From positions 8,961,001 through 9,025,000 of the forward strand of contig NC_133063.1 of the NCBI RefSeq assembly GCF_048771995.1: a stretch of DNA of 64,000 nucleotides, in the 5' to 3' direction. Positions 56,226 through 64,000 of this stretch are shown here, piece after piece (positions within the stretch are counted from its first letter, which is position 1; every line of letters starts with the position of its first letter). The notes below the pieces were generated by a model. It was not told where the DNA came from and searched no databases. It was given only the letters and a program-made list of their open reading frames with translations. Made by a program: the position numbers and the translations under genes. The DNA is from Taeniopygia guttata (Eukaryota > Chordata > Aves > Passeriformes > Estrildidae).

Positions 56226-59200
56226 TATGGGTTGAAATACTCTTTGCTTTATTTTAGACCAGGATTTTTACAAAGCAAAGGAAAAAGCCAAATGCTTTGA
56301 GGAAAGTATCTGAACTTGTTGTTCAGGTACCTTACTTTCATGTGAGACAGACCTGTTTGTACACTGTGTGTTCCAGTTTGGGCCAGAATGAGATTTTTCC
56401 TCTGGGACAAAAGAGTGGAACAGCTGGGACCTGTCAAAGGATGTGTGCAGCTCCCCTCACTGTGGCTCCCTATTATATCCAAACTTGCCTACCTAATTTT
56501 CTACATCTGAACCTGAGCAGTGACCAAATTTAAAAACAAACCACTGAGCGGGATACTTCTCCTCAGACACTCAAAACTTTTACCAGTTTAACTCCTTCAT
56601 ACCTGTGATATGCTCCTTACTGAATTAAAATATTTTTTTATTCCTGTGAGTTGCAGAGTTCAGAGAAAACTTCATCTCCTTTATTTGTGCTGCCTGACAT
56701 AAACTTAAAACACAAGGGAAATCAAAGGAACCTTGTGGTGGCTTTTTTGACAGGTGGACAATTTCTGGAAGCCACCCTCTTGGAACAGGAAGCCTGATAC
56801 TACATTGTAAGATACTCAGTGGAAATCAGGACGTGTTTGGTCACAAAACCATTTAGGTCTGGGAGCTTTAGAAGACAAGGCCACTCATGAAAGCATCTAA
56901 ACAAGGCCATCAAAAGCCTGGCTATCACCAAACACCACTTTTGCTTTTGCCTCAGATGAGACCATAACTAGAAAGGCTTCCAGAATGATGACTGAACACA
57001 GAGGTGGATTTTGGCTATGCAGAGCACAGCTTTCATGTATGCAGCACTTTTGTGAGAGTGCAGCCCTTCCTCACATGCTGCATTCCTTCCAACACCTTCT
57101 CTCTGCTTCAAAGCTCCTCTACCAGCAAGGAACTGCGACATCTGACTGGAACCTACAGGGAAGGGGCAAAACTATGGCAAGCTGCAAGTGTCAGTTTGTA
57201 TTATAAAAGCAACAAGCTAGGTACAGGGCATTCCCATGGTCTTCCCAAATGTCTCCATTAAGAATGATTCCATTATCTAAAAATAAAAATGTTTCCAAAG
57301 TTCAGGAGAAGAGTGTCTGGTTGAAAACCATTTTTTCTTGCACTTTCCCTCCCCAGTCACAAAGTAAGAACAAATACGTAGAGTTCTGGTAAGATTGAAA
57401 GCCTTTTCCCACAGCCATAGCTTTTAACAAAATACTATATGAAATGGGGGTCAAAAGGCTGTATTTTAAAAATGTCTAACTCAGTGGGAGATATTTCTAC
57501 ACAGTATGGAAGAGAAATGACTTTAGATTCCAGTAGAGAGTGGACTCACTTTCTCCATTCCCTCCACATAAAAATCAGTCAGGGAAAATCAAATAAACCA
57601 AAAAAATTCAGTGAATTAATCATTCATCCTCTGCAGAGATGCAGTAGGAGATAAAGAAGTAGACACTAGCATAGGACGTTGGTTCCGTTGAATCTCAACT
57701 TCTATTGTCTACCTCAGAGAAATTAAGAGTATACTTCTAGACAAATGAGTATAAATCTGCATGGATAATTAACTCCACTTAATAATTTTAATACTTATTT
57801 TTCACTGCTGATAGAAATGAATACTCCTATGACATTTAATTTTAATCAGCTTTTAGGAAATTATGGAGGCCAGATAGAGGCACACATAAGTCTTGTTGTG
57901 ACTTGAAGGAAGCTTGTTTAAAAAACCCCTGACTTCTCTTTATTAACCTTCAGAGATTATGCTAAGAATGATACTTCTTGTTGTGTCCTACTGGACACAG
58001 TGTAGCTTTGCTCTATTTTTACTAAAATAGAGTTTGTGGGCTTAAAAGAGCCTTGCTTTTCACCCATCTGCTACGTGAACCTCTGAAAGGGATTTGTAAT
58101 GCTACAGATGCAGTGCAGGTACACTGAAGGGACACTTCAGATGGTCCTTTGTTCTCATCATGTTTGTTTCCACAAGTTTTTGACTATGTGGTGTACTATG
58201 GTGAACTTCCCTAATGAAGCTCTGGTCTTTTCTCTAATTTGTTTCTGTCTGTTTCCCTTTTTTTTTCTTTAATTTTATTAGAATATAGAGTAGTTTTTAT
58301 AGCTCCTTAAGGAATGAAATATGGATACACTTGGTCTTTCATTTCCCCTGAAAAATGAGTTTCCATTTTGAGTTGTACACAACTCATTACAGTGTCATTA
58401 GCAGATTTAACATAAATAATAGAGGCAACTGAGTCTTAAGTGTAGCCATAAATATGATAAGTGGCTGACTTAAGGAAAAATTCGTGAGTCTGAAGTGCTT
58501 CCTGATTTTGTGAGATTTTTCAGTTCTAAGATATAAAATTGATTGTCTCAGATGGGGATGAGTTTGATTTTCACTGATTTCATGAGGGGCTTTGTATTCA
58601 GGGCACAATATAAACTCCTAATTACATGTGTTTACAGAAGAAGTTCCAGAGATTCTCTCTGTGACTGAATTTTCAAATGTCAATAGTTGCCCATAAGGAG
58701 TAAGATGACAAAGCTCTGTTCTTCATTTCTCATTTTGCTCCCTGCCTTCTACCCCATCAACCCTAAATCTTCTGTATGCTTGACATGTTTCTGGCTTCAG
58801 TTTCTTTACAGCAAAACTCAGACCTACTGCAGCACAGTGTCTATGACTAAAGAGAGCAAATATCATCACTTTCTGCATCATTCACCATGCCTTACAATCT
58901 TACTGCAGCAATAAATTCTCTTGGCCTGTACAAAGTCTGATTGTTACTAACTCTTTGCCTTGTGGTGAAACACAAGTGTTTACTCTGAGATGGAAGATCT
59001 TTGAGTTAAATCCAAGGTGTTTAATTCAAGTTCCTGGTGTTCTGATCAACTGTTAAATATTTTTTTCCTCCCTCAATTTGTGTTGTCATATACATTCCAT
59101 TGCAAAATGGCAGCTGGAGCTCAGCCCTAAATGAAAATCAAATTTTCAGCTTTAATATTTCAGTATTGTTTCCTTACAAAACCCTTCTTGGGAAAGATAA

Positions 59201-59687
59201 TACAAAATGTCATATGTTGATTTAAAGAGGCAAGAGCCTCTGCTGTTCTGCACATAAAGGATGAGGCATCTTACAGCTGAGTCTGGTGATCTGTGGAATT
59301 CGCAGTTATCATTTGCCACAGTATGTGGACAATAATATTTGGTAGGCTTGGCAACCTTTGGATCTGCTGTGGGTGGATATGGCAGGTCCCTGTAGAGAGC
59401 ATTCTTTGGACTTTGAGTGTGCTAGCTCTTCATGCAAAACCATGCACCGCACATCTTCCACTCTGGGGGTCTCTCAGGAGAGGGAGGAATAGCCCCAATC
59501 CCTGTCAGAATGACAAAGCTTGTGTAAGGCTGGACAGGCTGATGAGGCTCCTCAGTGTCTGGGAAATCAGGAAGTCAGATAATAGATATTGTTTATTTCT
59601 CATTCCTTGCAAGATTCCTACATTTGATCATAGGTTTATAATCCAATATCATCCTTAAAGCAGGACTGATACTGAATTCAGAGTAGG
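56226..59687. other. Unique DNA, no gene seen
   Basis: No gene, repeat tail or RNA gene is recognised. Overlapping frames near 57.0 kb and 59.3-59.7 kb (up to 121 codons) lack motifs. The interval 57700-57860 is AT-rich. Confidence 0.6.
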
Positions 59688-59769
59688 TTGCAAGGGCTTT
59701 ATCCAAAAATTCGTGTAAACCTCCAAAAATTTGCAAGGGTTTTATCCAAAAAGTCTTGTAAACCTCCAA
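59688..59769. repeat. 43-bp tandem duplication
   Basis: A 43-base unit beginning 'ttgcaagggctttatccaaa' (59688-59730) is repeated at 59731-59769 with a few substitutions, the second copy being slightly short. It lies about 80 bases left of the CR1 fragment and is not recognised as part of it. Confidence 0.9.
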
Positions 59770-59849
59770 CCTCTTCAATTTCTTTTCCTTATATCTATCT
59801 GAACCTCCACTGACTTAATTTTTGAGAAATGTCTCTGATTCTTCTTCCG

Positions 59850-60430
59850 TACATGACTTGCTGAAGAGACTTGCTGTGTCCTCTTTATGGTCTTGTAAGT
59901 ACTGTAAGGCAATTATGAGGTACCTCCAAAGCTATATTTTTCTCCAGGCTGAACAAACTTTTTTCACAGGTGCAGGACTCCTCACTTCTCTTTACTGAAT
60001 TTCAAGATGTTTCTGCAAGCCCATTTCTCTGGCGTATTTACCTCTCTATGAATGAAAGGTCTGCCCTCAGATATATGAGCTACCACTCCAATTTGGGGTC
60101 ATTCTCAGAGGTGATGAGATGCATTGTCTACTCATGTAGGTCACAGATAACAACACCAAATATCAGGAATATAGGACCCAGGAAAAATCCCTGAGAAAAG
60201 CCACCTGTCATTCCGCCTAAGTGGAATACACATCAGCCACTTTATTTTGAACCCAGTGATCCTCTCAATATTTCATCCAGACAATTATCTACCTGACTAA
60301 ACCTTTAAGTTCTGTCTTGATAAAAGGGTATTGTAAGAAACCGTGTTGAAAATCTTGCTAAGTTCAAGGTCAGTGACATTCAACGATTTTCTTGCATCTG
60401 TACCCTTAGCCCAGTTATCTTTTTTTTATC
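59850..60430 (-). pseudogene. CR1 LINE ORF2/3' region remnant
   Basis: The plus strand contains 'tctccaggctgaacaaac', typical of the reverse complement of the CR1 3' region. To the right, on the minus strand, coding traces appear. A block reading 'ELSKIFNTVSYNTLL' matches the LDFSKAFDTVSHDILL reverse-transcriptase motif (around 60320-60370), and a block near 60180-60230 matches the GVPQGSVLGPVLF motif. Frames shift repeatedly and stops are common. Much of the domain between these blocks and the 3' end is compressed or lost. An old, heavily decayed copy, minus strand. Confidence 0.8.
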
Positions 60431-61192
60431 ATTATCCAAAATACCATGATCTTTTCATCACTATACCTGGAAAATATCTAGTTTTCTATAGAAGTTCTTT
60501 TCTAAGTCTGGACCATTAATCAAACATTAAAGTCACCAGTAAATCTCACACATATCACATAGATACAACTGTCTCTTACTCACCCTTTCTGGACACTGCT
60601 TCCTTTTGTTCTTTCTCTTCACAACGCTTGTCTGAAAGATTTCTTGTTTGTGATGACAAAGTCTTCTGCTCAAATGGGAACAACAGAGAGAAACAGAGGG
60701 AAGGCAAACAGATTTGTTCTTGGCAAGTCTGATATTTGTCAGGCTTATGTCTCATATGACACTGAGCCCATGCTGGAGTGAGTGAAGACCCAGGGATGGG
60801 ACTTCACACCATATGAAAATGGTACTGTATTTTTACCTTGGACTAAGTACTTGGTGTATGAGTTTTGGTAAAAAGAGATAAGATGCTAAGTGGTTTTGTT
60901 TTGCCACAAAGCTAACTGTCCTGAGGGTCATGGAAGAACTGAGGTGAGTTGATTAATCTTATAACAGGACTGTCACTCCTTGTGTTAATTTCTGTTTGTG
61001 CACCAGGACAACTGTGAGTCTCTGGTTATGCCGTGACCACAAGCACTGCTTTCTGTTTTCCTCTTAACCTAAGAATAAAAAGCAAGGAACTGAATTACTT
61101 TAAGACAGTTGGAGAAACAGATTTTTTACTCAGTATTTTCCCAGGGTATAATGTCACCGTGTCACCGTCTTTCAAATATGTGCTAACTCCTT

Positions 61193-61226
<34 letters not shown>

Positions 61227-62959
61227 CATAAAGCCCATTTCTGCTTCTTCTGACCTTGGCCAAGTTACTGTATGTTGCCAACATTGCATTACTGACAGAA
61301 GCAAGCCACAGTGCACCAATAGGTGCTGGATCTTTCCTGCTCTGCTTCGTATTTCCATGAAAAGATGACAGTTGGCAGAAGATGCCAGTTGTCACATTAT
61401 ACGTGAAAATACTACAAACTGCTTTCATAGCAAAATGTCATGAAGCACATGTTGTTTGGGGAAAGAGAAAAGAGAAAGCAAATACTGGAAAGGTAATGAG
61501 TAATCAAACTTGATTTACTTTACACTAGATACCAAGTGGCACAAAGAAGAGGGGCCAACAGTGACTTTAACAGTGTTTTAGCCCTTTCCTGAATCTCACA
61601 ATGGGGCAGCTCCTATTTTTTATTTCTGAGCTTTATTTTCAATGTCTTAATAATGTTTCTGCATTCTTGTTGATCCTGGTCTGCAAAACAACATTTTCAC
61701 AGGAAAGAAATTGCAGAAAATTAAAGCTGGAGTTCCAGAGTTTGCTGTAATTTTTATTTTTCCATTCTCCCTTAGAAAGGTTTTAAAAATACATTAATAT
61801 AAATATTTAGACTTCTGGGATTTTGCCACTGTTTTCTATCTGCTGAGGTTTATTTGTCCCATGACTTCTCATTTCCCTGTTAAACAGAGCAATATTTATG
61901 AAATTAAATACAAGCATAAAAATATGGAGCAGAGGCTTCTGGAAGAAAACACAGTCCATAGTTCTGCTAGAAGAACTATGCAAGTGCAAAAAAAGAAACA
62001 GAATTTTTAACTAGAAGAAGACAGTCTTCCAAAAGACTTTCAAAAGAATTGTCTTTTCTAAGTGTGTGTAGTTTGCTTTCCTTTTTTTTTTCCCTGTAGT
62101 CTGTAACAAGACTGTCCATGGAAAGAATATGGTGCCCACTTCCTGCAACTGCAAGGCTGAGGCTGAATCCAAAGCAGAAACATTACACCTGTGTTGATCT
62201 CCACTCAAAGAGATCTGCCAAAAACTGAAGTACCTGTCCAGAGTAGCTGTTGTTGCTCCAGTACCTGAAAATCCCTCTAGCATCCATCCCTACCAGTGGA
62301 TGCATTTGCTGCAAGTGGACCCAGCTGGAAAAACAATTCAGACAATTTTTTCTGTTACAGGAGGAGTTCAACAGGCAGTAGAGGGCCTGGGAATATGAGG
62401 GAGAAGCCAATAATTAGTCCTAGACTGACCAACCACCCTGCCTTGAGGCTGTACAAGGGAATCTAACCTCAAACCTTCTGACACTAGTAACTCATGAGAT
62501 AACAGAGATTGCACGATTTTCTCAGCATGGAGAATCCTCCCCTGAAGTGTCTCTACACAACAGATACTGTGCTCTGGGCATGCACAAGGAGAGAAGGTCA
62601 CAGTAATAATGGAGAGGATCCAGGAAACCCCAACCATCCAATTCCATCACTCGTGTGAGAAACAGTATCTTCAGAAAAAGATGCAGTTGGAGATTTCTTG
62701 CTGTGAGCTGCCAAAGCACCTATTTCTCATCCAGATTTTTCTCTAGAGAAGTTCACTGCCTATCAACAGATTGCATTCACAATGTCACTGCAAGGCTGCT
62801 GAGCCCACTGAACCCTACAAATTACCATCTGCTTCAATATAACCCTATGTAGGGTCTGTGGCAAGACAACTCTGAATAATTAGAAAAGATTGTGTATCCC
62901 TCAGAGCAATACCAAATCCCCTGGGGCACAGGTCACATTTTCCTCTGCCCTTCCAGGCA
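60431..62959. other. Unique DNA, no gene seen
   Basis: A T31 run (61196-61226) is listed separately. Minus-strand frames at 62011-62719 (up to 90 codons) have no recognised product. Part of the right end (from about 62640) could be an unrecognised 5' portion of the adjoining CR1. Confidence 0.5.
61196..61226. repeat. T31 homopolymer
   Basis: Thirty-one consecutive T, the longest homopolymer in the window. Read on the minus strand it would be a poly(A), but no retroposed body is recognised beside it. Confidence 0.95.
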
Positions 62960-64000
62960 GACACAGGAGTTCAGGAGAGAGGAATCAAATTGAAATGTGA
63001 ATGCTTGGCTGCATGGCTGATACCATACTGAAGATTTTGGCTTCCAAGATCATGGACCTGCCCTTGGAAGCTGGGTCTGTTGTGAGCTTGTGAGATTCAC
63101 CTGAGAAAGTGGGGAAGAAGGCTGTTCACCAGCAAGCTGTCTAGACTTAAATGGAGAGCATTAAATTAGATTTAGGAAGGGGATTTTGAACAATAGAAAA
63201 AAAAACTAGGGGCTGCTAATGTATTAGAAGCCAATACAGAAACACCTGCGAAATGCCTCAGAGACACTGGGGACTATTCATCTGAAGAGGTGAGACAATC
63301 TGTAGCACAGGTCAAGTGCCCATGCAGCAATGCCCACAGCTGCAGCTGGAACACTGTGGTCTGATCACTGTCTCTGAGGTGTGGAGGGACAAACTGCATG
63401 GCTGGAGCACTGCATCAGGGGCTATAAACCATTCAGAAGGGATGGGCAAGGAAGGAGGAGTGGGCAGCACTGAGAATGATGTTACCTCTGTGTGGAAAAT
63501 GGATGAACTGCAGAGAGCTGCCATGGAAAACCAGCAATGGACAGGTAAAATGGGTAAAAATGTATAGGCAAAAATTGGGGTCAAGCTGACAAGGGAAATC
63601 TCATGGTTGATGTTTTCTACAGGCCACCAGACCTAGAGGAGGATGTTAATGAAGTGTTTGTCCTTCAGCTACAGGAAGATTCACACTCCAGGCTCTGATC
63701 CAGATAGGGGATTTTAACTACTCTGACATCTACAGGAAAACCACACAGCAAGCTGTAAGCAGGCCAGGAGACTCCTGGAATGTTTTAAGGATAATTTATT
63801 TATCCAAGTGATAGCCCAGCCAGAGGAGAAGCATTACCAGACCCGTTACTTACCAACATAGATTAAGTAATTAGAGATGCCAAAATTGGTGTCAGCCTGG
63901 TCTGAAGTGATCATTCTTTAATTGAATTTACAGTCTTGAGGGATATGGACCAGATGAAGAATCCTCATGTTTAGGAAAGCAAAAGTTGAGGAATTAGTGC
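62960..64000 (+). pseudogene. CR1 LINE, region upstream of ORF2 plus endonuclease domain, cut by window edge
   Basis: From about 62970, 'catggctgataccatactgaagattttggcttccaagatc' (split words) and 'attcacctgagaaagtgg' match what I recall of avian CR1 sequence upstream of ORF2. From about 63310 the APE-type endonuclease is readable: 'VSEVWRDKLHGWS' (Glu of the ETWW-like box), 'VFYRPPDLEEDVNEVF' around 63609-63655, the conserved GDFN box at 63707-63718, and SDH at 63906-63914. The YRPPD and SDH boxes are in one frame and GDFN in another, so at least two frameshifts exist, plus stops, and the element is dead. It keeps 5' sequence that most CR1 copies have lost. The rest of ORF2 lies beyond 64000. 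Confidence 0.88.

Noticed and set aside
1..64000. CRISPR arrays, operons, riboswitches, phage or plasmid features
   Set aside because: The sequence is vertebrate nuclear DNA. No regularly spaced repeats with unique spacers and no prokaryotic gene organisation are present.

Overview
This window is vertebrate nuclear DNA, most likely from a bird and probably a songbird. The basis is the repeat content. It holds at least eight fragments of CR1 LINEs (several ending in the ATTCTATG-type tail), ERV LTRs of avian type, one clear and one doubtful MIR-like SINE relic, AT-rich single-copy sequence, and few CpGs outside one LTR and its flank. Nothing looks prokaryotic: there are no operons, ribosome-binding sites or densely packed reading frames. 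I see no intact protein-coding gene. The longest open frames are about 120-145 codons, scattered on both strands and overlapping one another, which is what chance gives in 64 kb. The window therefore reads as intergenic or deep intronic DNA.

Layout. 1-8.4 kb: unique DNA with a short CR1 tail (2.5 kb), an old plus-strand ERVL-like LTR (4.14-4.72 kb) and a GATA/TA/CA microsatellite with an embedded 96-bp-period duplication (6.1-6.3 kb). 8.45-9.92 kb: the first copy (A) of a composite retroviral segment. It joins a plus-strand reverse-transcriptase remnant to a minus-strand LTR and the minus-strand sequence upstream of that LTR. 10-33 kb: mostly unique DNA with CR1 fragments at 20.3 and 27.1 kb, a MIR-like relic at 24.6 kb, a plus-strand LTR at 27.6-28.06 kb and a possible exon or conserved element at 30.76-30.96 kb. 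33.3-33.9 kb: a well-preserved minus-strand solo LTR with a perfect 6-bp target-site duplication, next to a CpG-containing stretch with a CCAAT box. 37.0-37.9 kb: a minus-strand CR1 ORF2 remnant with recognisable reverse-transcriptase blocks. 38.66-38.79 kb: a perfect (ATTTT)26 array. 40.4-41.5 kb: two CR1 3' fragments in opposite orientation. 41.74-43.46 kb: the second copy (B) of the composite segment, same orientation as A and about 33.3 kb from it, with 243 extra bases bracketed by a 10-bp direct repeat. 43.5-55.8 kb: unique DNA with homopolymer tracts. 55.8-60.4 kb: two minus-strand CR1 pieces. 62.96 kb to the right edge: a plus-strand CR1 that keeps sequence upstream of ORF2 and its endonuclease region, and runs out of the window.

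No genes work together here. The structured content is the retroelement history. The most informative items are the duplicated composite ERV block (shared inverted junction, an indel with direct repeats, patchy divergence), the solo LTR with exact boundaries, and the uninterrupted pentanucleotide array. I did not find a previously undescribed biological system. Repeat family names are from recall of family features, not from a database search, and identity figures are eye counts.
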